Shown here piece after piece: positions 45,144 through 53,066 of a stretch of DNA of 64,000 nt; position 1 is the stretch's first letter, and each line of letters begins with the position of its first letter. The notes beneath the pieces were generated by a model that saw only the letters and a list, made by a program, of their open reading frames with translations, searched no databases and was not told the DNA's origin. The position numbers and the translations under genes are program-made. Origin of the DNA: JAJZNI01 sp035624785 (GTDB lineage Bacteria > Chloroflexota > Dormibacteria > Aeolococcales > Aeolococcaceae); contig DASPQV010000010.1 of the NCBI GenBank assembly GCA_035624785.1, forward strand, positions 1 to 64,000, given 5' to 3'.

Positions 45144-46502
45144 TTACGCCACAGCCCGGAAGGCGACCCGGGTGAGGAAGTCCCGGAGCATCAGCCGCCA
45201 CACGAACCACTCGTGCCCGCCATTGATGAAATCGGGCGATACCTGGAGCCCAGCCTCTTGCAGGCCCTCGATCTCCTGTTCCGCAACGCTGTGGATGGGA
45301 TCTTGCAGGCCACCTCCAACCAGGAGGCCAACCTTCTTGAGGGCTGTGAGTAGCGTTGGTGAGGCTTGCACGGTCGGCGCTCCTGGAGCCGGACTCATAG
45401 CACCGTAGAACCCGAAATCCCCGGTGTAGAAGGCTCCCAACGTAATCGCCAGGATCCCACCGCACGAGAGCCCGGCAAAGGCCCGCTCCGAAGGCTGCCT
45501 CGCAACGTTGTAGTGGGCCTCGACATAGGGGATCACGTTGCTGATCAGGTCTTGGTCGTACTCCCCGGCCCAGGCCGTCGGGTTCGACTTGCAGTCATCG
45601 GCAAAGCCGTTGAAGTCGGTCATAACGAGCACGATTGGCTGCACGGTCCCGTCGGCAATGAGGTTGTCGACGATGTTGCCCGCGTCCCCTTGGGTCGCCC
45701 ACTCAACCTCGTTACCACCGTATCCGTGGCTCAGGTAGACGGTGGGATATGGTATTGCGCGCTGAGGATCGTAGCCCGGTGGGGTGTACACGGCCAGCGG
45801 GTGAGCTCCCGGGGGATCGATGGATTGCGCGGAGGGGTAGCTGAGCTCCACCAAGGAACCGTGCGTGCGATTGGGCGCCTCCCATGAGTAGTCGACGGTG
45901 TTGAAGCGAGGGTCCGAGGGAACGTAGACCTGGCTGGTGGGCTCGATGGAACCCTTCGGCGCACCGTCCCGAGCGTTCCATGGCGGGTTGCTCGGATCGG
46001 CGATTCCTGTGCAACCCGTCTGGGTGGCGCTGAAGCAGTCGACGAAGTACCGGTACGTGAAGATGCCGGACGGCAGCGGGGTGGTATAGGACCAGACCCC
46101 CGTCTGGCGATTTTCGGTCATGGTGACGACCGGCCAACTCGCGGTCCAGCCTTCGTCGTTCAGGGCCAGCGGGAAGTCACCCGGCGACCACCGCGAGGGG
46201 GGCAGCCCCCGGGCCGTGCCCGTTGAGTTGGCGAAGGACCACTCGCCCTCGATCTGCACCCTCTTAGCGCCGGGATCCCGAAAGCAGAAGCTCACCGTGT
46301 AGCCGGTCGGCGGTGTCCCGGTGTGCTGGACTTGGGGAGACACTTGGGAGGTTGCGGCGACACACGGCCCATTCGAGGTTGATGACGGTGGGGAACCACA
46401 TCCGGTAGCAAGCACTCCAGCCGCAGCCGCGACGGCAACAAGCGCCGCACCTAGCCTCCAGCGCATCTGGTCTGCGGTCTCCGACGAGCTCGTCCCGAAC
46501 AT
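45144..46502 (-). CDS. Lipoprotein esterase (esterase D/Fes-like) with N-terminal E-set domain
   Basis: A 452-residue exported enzyme. The signal peptide ends in a lipobox-like VLATGC (about residue 35), so it is likely lipid-anchored. Residues 55-190 resemble a CBM48/E-set domain (VSFCFRDPGAKRVQIEGEW, FTYRYFVDC). Residues 220-450 are an esterase-D-type hydrolase: YPTVYLSHGYGGNEVEW, nucleophile FAGLSCGGILA (GxSxG with Cys after Ser) and a late His in NGGHEWFVWR. Similar enzymes cleave feruloyl, siderophore or acetyl-xylan esters. ATG 46502 follows AGGAGG at 10 nt. Confidence 0.85.
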   Translation of the reverse strand: MFGTSSSETADQMRWRLGAALVAVAAAAGVLATGCGSPPSSTSNGPCVAATSQVSPQVQHTGTPPTGYTVSFCFRDPGAKRVQIEGEWSFANSTGTARGLPPSRWSPGDFPLALNDEGWTASWPVVTMTENRQTGVWSYTTPLPSGIFTYRYFVDCFSATQTGCTGIADPSNPPWNARDGAPKGSIEPTSQVYVPSDPRFNTVDYSWEAPNRTHGSLVELSYPSAQSIDPPGAHPLAVYTPPGYDPQRAIPYPTVYLSHGYGGNEVEWATQGDAGNIVDNLIADGTVQPIVLVMTDFNGFADDCKSNPTAWAGEYDQDLISNVIPYVEAHYNVARQPSERAFAGLSCGGILAITLGAFYTGDFGFYGAMSPAPGAPTVQASPTLLTALKKVGLLVGGGLQDPIHSVAEQEIEGLQEAGLQVSPDFINGGHEWFVWRLMLRDFLTRVAFRAVA

Positions 46503-47215
46503 AATGAGCGCCTCCTGAAGGGACAATCGCAACGTGGATGCTGGCATCCGGGAGCACGCCGGTCGACCCTCGACGGATGCAGTCCGGAGCTATCCTTCTG
46601 GGGGCGCCTGACTCCATCGGAAGATGGATCTGCTCGGTCTGTCCAGCACGGTCCCAAGATCCCACGGAGGTCCCTCCTGGGTCTTGGGAGCTTGATCACC
46701 TCCGAGAGTCCCGGGATAGACCTCCTTTGCGATCACGTCTCCAGGCCCTCCATCGCCCCCCGAGGGCCTGGGCACTACTCGTGAGCGGTCTGAGCACTGT
46801 TCCTGCTCACCACAGCAGGCAGCCGTAGGTGGGTGGACAAACATGTTTAGTAAGTGCGCCATGTCGGCGGCAAGGGTCTACCTGAATACGAAAACGCCCT
46901 ATCTGCGTCTCCTTTCCTTCCAAGCTTGATGTCAGTCGTCGTCCCTCTCGATCCACAGTGCGCAACGTGAACCCTGTCCCCAGCTCGCCTTGAGCTTCTG
47001 TAACCACCGTGCCCTCCCGGCTGGGTCGAGATCCCACGGCGGATCGATCCAGTGGAGCCGGCGCTGCGTCTCGAAGCCTGACCCATCATCAACCTTTCGA
47101 TGGGGTTGCGCACCCCCAGGAAGGGTGGCCAAGCACTGCACCAGTCGACGGTCGCCCCCCGATCCACGCGCATGCCAGCATTCATCGCAAGAGTTGACGT
47201 GTAGGAGCCCGCCAG
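46503..47215. other. Intergenic region with an imperfect hairpin
   Basis: No convincing gene in 0.7 kb. CCCAAGA (46654-46660) and TCTTGGG (46683-46689) pair, with GGAGG/CCTCC inside, making a hairpin of uncertain role. The last bases hold the AGGAG site of the 74-residue gene. Confidence 0.45.
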
Positions 47216-47440
47216 ATGTTGTCCCCGGATATCGCCTACCAGATCGCCAAGCAGGATCATCAGGCCCGGATCGCCGCCGCCGCGCGGCGGCGCGGGGCGC
47301 GTGAGGCCCGGGCAGCACAGACCCGGCCCGACGGGCACTGGATCACGTCGCTCCCCCGGCGGCTGCGCCCGGTACCGGCTCCGATCTTGGTCAACGTCGA
47401 GGGCGGCGACCAGCTCAGCGGCGCGGGCCAGGTCGCCTAG
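47216..47440 (+). CDS. Small hypothetical protein
   Basis: A 74-residue protein with an amphipathic, Arg/Ala-rich N-terminal helix (PDIAYQIAKQDHQARIAAAA, then RRRGAREARAA) and a Pro-rich tail. Short proteins of this look, beginning with a DxAxxIAxxxHxxxxAxA-type helix, are common in actinobacteria; none has a role I can name. AGGAG at 47203-47207 supports the start. It lies inside the tRNA-Pro island. Confidence 0.5.
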   Translation: MLSPDIAYQIAKQDHQARIAAAARRRGAREARAAQTRPDGHWITSLPRRLRPVPAPILVNVEGGDQLSGAGQVA

Positions 47441-47728
47441 GGCCGGCTAGCCGCGCCGTGGAGCGTTTGGGGAGGGCTGAACACCTACACGCTGATGGTC
47501 GAGCCGGGCCTGATCGCCACGAGTGAGCTGGCCCAGAAAGGTGCGTGCAGTGAGGGCGCTCTGGCGCGGCGCGCCGCACTGGCGAGAGGAAGCATCTAGT
47601 CCCCTTATGAGGCGGAGCCACCGGAGCTCGCCCTAACCCATCCTCCTGGTCTGGCCTCCGGGTCGACCGCGCGCTCATCCTTGGACCTGAAGACTCGGAA
47701 GTCGTTGGCACGCAAGTGATTTCCCGCG

Positions 47729-47992
47729 ATGCGGTTGGTAGTGGCAATTCGGCGAGTCACGGTGTCGGTCGACGGCGCCTGGCTGCAGGAGCAGCTAGAC
47801 CTGCGGCTGCTCACGCTGACGGCCTTTGCAGCGGAGGTGCCTTGCGATGCTGCAACCGTGCGTAAGGCGCTGTCGAGTGGGAGAGTGAGCGTCCGGAAGG
47901 CTGCGGACATGATCCAAGCGCTCAAGCGTCTTCCCGTCCAGGACCGGGAACTGGTGTCCGGCCTGGTCGGAGGTGGGCACCCACTCGGGTAG
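47729..47992 (+). CDS. Small helix-turn-helix protein
   Basis: An 87-residue protein whose middle resembles a Cro/XRE-like helix-turn-helix: DGAWLQEQLDLRLLTLTAFA, then AAEVPCDAATVRKALSSGRV as the turn and recognition helix, then a closing helix KAADMIQALKRLP. Such stand-alone proteins are common in mobile elements as repressors or control proteins. The start is uncertain (ATG 47729 or an internal GTG at 47761). It lies about 150 bp before the right tRNA-Pro repeat. Confidence 0.55.
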   Translation: MRLVVAIRRVTVSVDGAWLQEQLDLRLLTLTAFAAEVPCDAATVRKALSSGRVSVRKAADMIQALKRLPVQDRELVSGLVGGGHPLG

Positions 47993-48118
47993 CCAGTTAC
48001 CCTCCAACTGGGCGACGACATCGCGTCTTAAGTGCAGGCTTGGAAGCAATTGCCCTGATAGAGCAATGTTGGGAACTTAAGTGCACCAAACGACCTCAGG
48101 ATGGCTGTCGGCGACCAG

Positions 48119-48182
48119 GTTGGGTAGAGCACGCAATTTGGGAGCAAGAGGTCCCCGGTTCAAATCCGGGCGCCCCGACCAC
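48119..48182 (+). pseudogene. tRNA-Pro fragment (3' half intact)
   Basis: TTTGGGAGCAAGAGGTCCCC and the whole T arm, CGCCCCG acceptor strand and ACCA repeat the tRNA-Pro at 39916, but the 5' part is degenerate: a D-arm-like GGTTGGGTAGAGC is seen, the anticodon stem reads CGCAA against GCAAG, and the acceptor 5' strand is missing. It cannot fold as a tRNA. It is the right-hand partner expected at an integration site. Confidence 0.8.
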
Positions 48183-48440
48183 CAGATCGCTCGAAATCCC
48201 TTCAATATCAACGATTTCCCAGTGCTCAGGTCCAACGATGACGGCTGGCATGGAGGGGGATGACCTACGGGGCTGACTGGGATCGGCCTGGCGATGGGTC
48301 CGACCTAGAGGCTGCCCACTGGCGATGCGACCGAGGAGTGGCCCTGGATCCTAGGAAGTGAGGGCGCCACGCGGGTTGGTCCGGGGTTCCCTCGGAGGCG
48401 AATGGGCTGTGACCCGCGCCATCAAGCCCTCCCCGCTTGG
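48128..48440. repeat. Long imperfect repeat, right copy
   Basis: Counterpart of 39940-40251, same orientation, 8.2 kb away. It ends in GCGCCATCAAGCCCTCCCCG, a block that also appears at 50386-50414 as GTGCCATCAAGCCATCCCCA and in the left copy as GCGCCATCGAGCCGTCCCCA. The rest of the gap to 48746 shows no gene. Confidence 0.75.
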
Positions 48441-48746
48441 TAGCGGCTGGCGCCTCACTGAGCCGTCAGGGGGTCACCTCGGCTCCTATGCGGCGCGCTC
48501 GACGTCGGCAGGCGAATGAGCCAGTTGCCCAGCCGGCTCGACGATGGACGCCTCAGCCAGGCTCGGTCGCTGGTGCTACGGCGTTCGTCGGGATGTGCAT
48601 CATGGCGTGGCGGGATCGTCCGCGGTGGCGGATCGCGTATCCACGCGCATAGCCCGGTGGCGGGGGATCGGAAGAAGTGAGCATTCCACGTGCCGGTCCT
48701 GGCGATCCGTCACCAGCTCCAGTGGCCTCGGCCGCCATCCGCGCGT

Positions 48747-50291
48747 TCAACTGTACTGGCGTAGCTCGGGCCATATCTGTCCCCAGGGAAGTCGCGGGTC
48801 GGTGCATATGTAGACGCTCCCGCCGTTCTCCTGGTTCTTCACGGAGTCGGCGTTGCTCAGCGTCGCCGCCACCCGAACGCTGCCGAAGAACGTCCGCAGG
48901 TATGCGGCGTAGTCGCCGATCCCGCCGCGGGCGACCGCGACAACCGTGGTCGCGTCGGGGTTTCCGGGACCCCACCACCACTCGGTGTTGTGACCGCTGA
49001 CGGCGCCTGGTAACCCAAGACTGCCCCCCAGCTCGTTGATGGCCCCCGCCTCGCCGTAGTTGCTCGTGAAGATCACCGCATCGGCGCGCTGCGCGGCCGG
49101 CAGTGAGTTCCAGACGCCGGCCACGGTGTGGATCAGCTCGGGCCAGCCGATCGACTCCGCCTCCGTCGAGTTGATGGCGGTGACGAGGCCGATGTGGGTG
49201 GGCGGGAGGACGGGCAGGGCGACGGGAACCGTCACCACGAAGACCACGGCCCCGATCGCGGTCAGGCGCCCGACCCGGAGCCGAGCGCCTTGGCGCAGCT
49301 CGGTCGCAGTGGCGCCGGCGGCCACCAGGTAGGAGTAGGCGCCGGCCAGGTAGTACGCCTTCGCACCCGCGGTGAGGGCGAAGAACACGAAGAGGAAACC
49401 GTACGCCCAGGCCAGTGCCCGCCACAACGGTCGGGGCGACCCCCACAGCCAGAGCAGGCCGCGCACCCACATCCAGATCATCACGGGAAGGACCAGGATG
49501 AGTTGCAGGATGACAAAGCCGGGGATGTTGCCCAGGCCGCCGTTCTCGGCGTTGAGCTGCTGGGTCATCTGGATGGTGGCCCAGCCGTGCGTCGCCTGCC
49601 ACCAGAGGTCGGGAACGGCGAGGAGGCCGGTGAGCGCCACGCCCGCGGCGAACCAGGGGGTGAGGAAGAGACGCCATCCGCCTGAGAGCAGGGTCCCGAG
49701 GACGATGGCGACGGCGAGGAAGAGGACGCTGTGCTTGTTCTCCTCGGCGATCCCGAGGACCAGCCCGGCGACCACCCACAGCCGCGAATCGGCGGTCCGG
49801 CCGAGGCGCACCACCACCCAGGCGATGCCGCTCCAGGCCAGGACGTCGAACGCCGTGGGGCCGAAGATGTGGTCCACGCCCAGGAACACGGGGGAGGCCG
49901 CCACCGTGATCGCGCTCAGACGCTGGGCGAGGCTCCCGCCCCCCAGCTCGCGGGCGAGCATCGCGGCGACCATCACGGTGCCCGCAGCGGCGAGCGCCGA
50001 CCAGAGCCGCAGCCCGGTCACGGAGACGCCGAAGAGGTGCAGGGAGACCCACGCCAACAGCGGCACCAGGATCGGCTGGTCGACGTAGCTGAGCTGGAGG
50101 TGCCGGGCGCAGTCGAGGAAGTAAAGCTCGTCGCGGTCGAAGCCGTAGAGGGGTGACAATGCCATGAGGAGGACGAAGGGCGCCACCGCCACCAGGAGGG
50201 AGGGACGGTCGATCGGCTGCAACCTGAAGGGCTGCGGCGGCCCCGGCGTGCTCACTGGGGTGGCGGGGTCGGGTGGCGGGCCCTCGTCCAT
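48747..50291 (-). CDS. ArnT/PMT-type membrane glycosyltransferase (GT39-like)
   Basis: A 514-residue polytopic glycosyltransferase: about ten to twelve helices, with the conserved first-loop FDRDELYFLDCARHLQLSYV, where Asp-Glu is the catalytic acidic pair of PMT/ArnT enzymes, then VDQPILVPLLAW. A second signature is ENGGLGNIPGFVILQ. A soluble C-terminal domain of about 110 residues begins near INSTEAESIGWPELI. These enzymes transfer sugar from a polyprenyl-phosphate donor to a lipid or protein outside the membrane. ATG 50291. Confidence 0.85.
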   Translation of the reverse strand: MDEGPPPDPATPVSTPGPPQPFRLQPIDRPSLLVAVAPFVLLMALSPLYGFDRDELYFLDCARHLQLSYVDQPILVPLLAWVSLHLFGVSVTGLRLWSALAAAGTVMVAAMLARELGGGSLAQRLSAITVAASPVFLGVDHIFGPTAFDVLAWSGIAWVVVRLGRTADSRLWVVAGLVLGIAEENKHSVLFLAVAIVLGTLLSGGWRLFLTPWFAAGVALTGLLAVPDLWWQATHGWATIQMTQQLNAENGGLGNIPGFVILQLILVLPVMIWMWVRGLLWLWGSPRPLWRALAWAYGFLFVFFALTAGAKAYYLAGAYSYLVAAGATATELRQGARLRVGRLTAIGAVVFVVTVPVALPVLPPTHIGLVTAINSTEAESIGWPELIHTVAGVWNSLPAAQRADAVIFTSNYGEAGAINELGGSLGLPGAVSGHNTEWWWGPGNPDATTVVAVARGGIGDYAAYLRTFFGSVRVAATLSNADSVKNQENGGSVYICTDPRLPWGQIWPELRQYS

Positions 50292-50385
50292 GGGCCGGTA
50301 AATCCTGCGCCACAGCCTGGCGGTCTTGCTCAGGGTCGTCGAGGTCGGTCCCGTCCTCCCGGGTAAGCGGCGATTGCCATTACTC

Positions 50386-50414
50386 GTGCCATCAAGCCAT
50401 CCCCAGCCTGACGG
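50386..50414. repeat. Third copy of a short dispersed repeat
   Basis: GTGCCATCAAGCCATCCCCA plus GCCTGACGG matches the ends of the two tRNA-Pro-linked repeats (40223-40251, 48416-48440). Similarity may extend upstream to about 50345 (GGTCGGTCC against GGTTGGTCC). It is noncoding. Confidence 0.5.
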
Positions 50415-50458
50415 TGTCCGGCACCAGGTGGGATGGGGGTCTTCCGCCAAGTGCAGTA

Positions 50459-51490
50459 CTACCTGCCGCATACCCGACAGTGCGGACGCGTGAGCTGGTG
50501 GTAGGCACGCGCGGCCGCACCCAACCCAAGACCCCACGCCGCGTATGCAGGCACGGCGGCCCAGTAGAAGGCCAAGGGCATAGAACCGAGGTTCTGGGCC
50601 CACGTGCCATTCAAGGTGTCCGCGGCGAGTTGCACCAGGCTGACCCCGAAATACAGGGTCATCGCCCCGGCGATTCCGAACGCCGGTCCCAGCAGGAGCC
50701 AGCGAGGCACCCGCCGGCCTGCCAGAAGGGGAACCCACCGCGGGAAGACCCGACCCCACGAGTGCACCAGCGCCAGTGGCAGGAGGGTCCCGGCCAGCAC
50801 GAAGCCCGCTTCGAATAGGAAGAGGGACGCGTTGGCCTCCAGCATGGAGGTGCCGAACCCAACCGCCGCCTGGGCGCCGATGCGGCCGAGACAACCGGCG
50901 ACCGCCAGGTACGCCGCGAACCAGGCCCACCTCGGGGGCTGCGCGCGTCGCACCGAAGGGTGCCTGCGGCCGCAGAATAGGCAGGCGCCCCGCCAGCGGC
51001 GCTGGTAGGCCACCGCGACCGAGGCGAGCAGGACGCCTTCGACAAGGCAAGCTGCCCGGCTGAGAAACAGCACCGGGTGGAAGGTCACGCCCAGACCGGG
51101 AAGCAGCCCCCCGACCACATCCAGCAGCAGCGGCGCGCAGGCTACCAGAAGGCCTGCGCTCACCACCCACGCGGCGATGAGCAGCGGCCACCGCCGCGGT
51201 GACACGAAGAGCGCGAGCCCCACCCCCGCCGCTGCGCCACACAAGCCGACGGCGGCTCAGCCCGTGAAGGCGATCAGGTCGATCCCCGCCGGCTGTGACG
51301 ACGGAACACCGCGAACCGCCCACCAGACACGGACGGCCCCGTAGGCGAGGGCCCACAACACGGCCGCCTGGGTCGTCCATCCCATCCATCCGGGCGTCGC
51401 CAGCGGCTGCGACATTTCCGCTTGCCGGCTGGGGCGCTTCTTGGCCCTCCGTCCGATCGCCACATCTACTCGCGTTGCCATGTCACTCAA
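50459..51490 (-). pseudogene. Integral membrane protein interrupted by one in-frame TGA
   Basis: A single reading frame of 344 codons with seven or more hydrophobic segments, from ATG near 51490 to 50459, broken only by TGA at 51257-51259. Upstream reads WALAYGAVRVWWAVRG and IDLIAFTG, downstream AAVGLCGAAAGVGLALF; the junction FTG-stop-AAVGL suggests a Trp codon (TGG) changed to TGA. The family is unnamed to me; a CLFCGRRHP zinc-ribbon-like pair and a late PHCRVCGR give two CxxC motifs. Alternatively the 261-residue part from 51244 is expressed alone. No frameshift is needed elsewhere. Confidence 0.65.
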
Positions 51491-51655
51491 CCTCCCAGGG
51501 AAACAGGGGCCTCAACAAAGTGGAGGTGATGCGCTCGCACTCGTCTCTACCGAACGGCGGCGATGATCGGCCCCTACGCAGAGGGCGTGGGCGCACCGCT
51601 CGCCCATCCCCACGCTTGGACCACCCGGGGCCGGTGGCGTGCAACCTTGCAAAGC

Positions 51656-52615
51656 TCATGGCACCGGGACCTCACTGCGATCGGGGGCACCGAATGCGTA
51701 CGTAACGCCTGTCATCCGCTCTGAGACGTCCCAAAGCTGCCGCGCCAGGGTCTCGTCGCGGGTGCGGCGGCTCGACCGAACGCGTCCTGGACCACCCCAC
51801 ACCCCGAGCCAGCCACCCGGTCCGATGTAGTCCCCACCCCGCACCTCGGACGCGGTGGCCGCATACAGCGCCGGTTGAGCACCGTGGGCGGCCGTTGGGG
51901 CGAACCGCCGCAATAGTGCATGCATCAGCCCGCTCACAATGCCGCGGGGCGTGTCGGGCGAGCCCAGGAGTGAGGGCGTTGCAGCCACGCCCGGATGGCA
52001 TGCCACGCTGATCAGATCCGCCCCTGCGGCAGACAAGCGGCGCTGGAGCTCATAGGCGAACAGGGTGTTGGCGAGTTTGCTCTGCGCGTACGCGGCCATT
52101 GCCGACAGGTGCTTGGAGCCGTCCAGGCTGTCGAAGTCAAGACGTCCCATGCCATGAGCGAAGCTCGATATGGTGACGACGCGGCCCCTGGACGACGCCA
52201 GCATCCTCGGCAGCAGGAGGCCCACGAGCGCGAAGTGGCCGAGGTGGTTCGTTCCGAAAGCCCGCTCGAAGCCGTCCACGGTGCGGGGCGGCGACTCGGG
52301 TCCTGCGCCAGCGTTGTTGATCAGCAGGTCGAGAGACGTGAAGCGTGATCCCACCGTCTCAGCGAAGCGACGCACACTGGCCAGGTCAGCGAGATCCAGC
52401 CTCGTCACCTCGAGTAAGGCGTCAGGGAACTTGGCTCGGATCGATTCGGCCGCGGCTTCGCCACTCTCCGGTCGGCGGACCGCCAGCACCACGTGGGCGC
52501 CCTTGCTGGTCATGCCGCGGACGATCTCCAGACCGATGCCCCGGTTGGCACCGGTCACCGCCGCCGTCACGCCGTGGAGATCCGGGATGGTGGCCTCGGT
52601 CCAGTCGGGAGCCAT
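51656..52615 (-). CDS. Short-chain dehydrogenase (retinol-dehydrogenase-like)
   Basis: A 319-residue SDR: AAVTGANRGIGLEIVRGM cofactor motif, VVLAVRRPES with an NADP-type Arg, LDLLINNAGA, catalytic Ser in VVTISSFAH, AYAQSKLANTLF (YxxxK), and SVACHPGVAATPSL. Layout and length match the retinol-dehydrogenase/WWOX-like group common in actinobacteria, acting on varied alcohols or ketones. Its start ATG overlaps the stop of the upstream 2TM protein (TGATG), so they are coupled. Confidence 0.88.
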   Translation of the reverse strand: MAPDWTEATIPDLHGVTAAVTGANRGIGLEIVRGMTSKGAHVVLAVRRPESGEAAAESIRAKFPDALLEVTRLDLADLASVRRFAETVGSRFTSLDLLINNAGAGPESPPRTVDGFERAFGTNHLGHFALVGLLLPRMLASSRGRVVTISSFAHGMGRLDFDSLDGSKHLSAMAAYAQSKLANTLFAYELQRRLSAAGADLISVACHPGVAATPSLLGSPDTPRGIVSGLMHALLRRFAPTAAHGAQPALYAATASEVRGGDYIGPGGWLGVWGGPGRVRSSRRTRDETLARQLWDVSERMTGVTYAFGAPDRSEVPVP

Positions 52616-53016
52616 CACACCCTCCTCGGCAGGTCGCCTGTCAGACTGGCCTCGCGACCACGGCCGGAGCCGCGTTGCAGACGGGTGATCTCGCGCTGGA
52701 TGTCCGCTTCGGTCAGAGGCGGTGCCAGGAAGGCGTTCCACGTGTGCACCAGCAGTCCGACCCCCCAGACGCAGAGGACGAAGCCGGGCCAGAAGATCGC
52801 CCGGCCCGCACCCATCGCCCAGAGCATCACCAAACCGCCGTTCACCAGCGCGTACGAGACGAGATGCGGGATGAAACCCCGCCTGTCCTCGATGCGCTTG
52901 CGGGCGACGGCACGCAGGTCCTCGGATGAGGTGCTTGTGGACCCCGCCGGTCCGTCCGGGATTTCGCGGCCGACCGGCGCGGGCGGCGGCGTTTGAAGGC
53001 ACGGGTTCAGAGACAT
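52615..53016 (-). CDS. 2TM-domain small membrane protein
   Basis: A 133-residue protein: a Pro-rich N-terminus, then RAVARKRIEDRRGFIPHLVS and two adjacent membrane helices (YALVNGGLVMLWAMG and FWPGFVLCVWGVGLLVHTW), then an ADIQREITRLQRG helix. This matches the 2TM domain found alone or next to regulators, usually with an R-x-x-x-x-x-F-x-x-H-L lead-in as here. ATG 53016 follows GAGGAGGGA. Function unknown; coupled to the SDR downstream. Confidence 0.8.
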   Translation of the reverse strand: MSLNPCLQTPPPAPVGREIPDGPAGSTSTSSEDLRAVARKRIEDRRGFIPHLVSYALVNGGLVMLWAMGAGRAIFWPGFVLCVWGVGLLVHTWNAFLAPPLTEADIQREITRLQRGSGRGREASLTGDLPRRV

Positions 53017-53066
53017 CTGAGTCCCTCCTCGTTTGATCACGTTTGCTGATTGAATCGCCACCCTTC

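Noticed and set aside
46847..47338. A 163-codon minus-strand frame in the 46.5-47.2 kb gap
   Set aside because: Residue composition is poor and no ribosome site precedes a plausible start; I saw no family resemblance.
39940..48440. CRISPR-like repeat between the two tRNA-Pro copies
   Set aside because: There are only two long diverged copies 8 kb apart, no short regular repeats and no cas genes.
48553..50313. A 586-codon minus-strand frame overlapping the glycosyltransferase
   Set aside because: It is rich in Arg/Gly/Pro and is the shifted frame of the PMT-type gene with clear helices and catalytic motif.
51257..51259. Selenocysteine at the in-frame TGA
   Set aside because: No Sec-type structure was seen after it, and Trp fits the hydrophobic context better.
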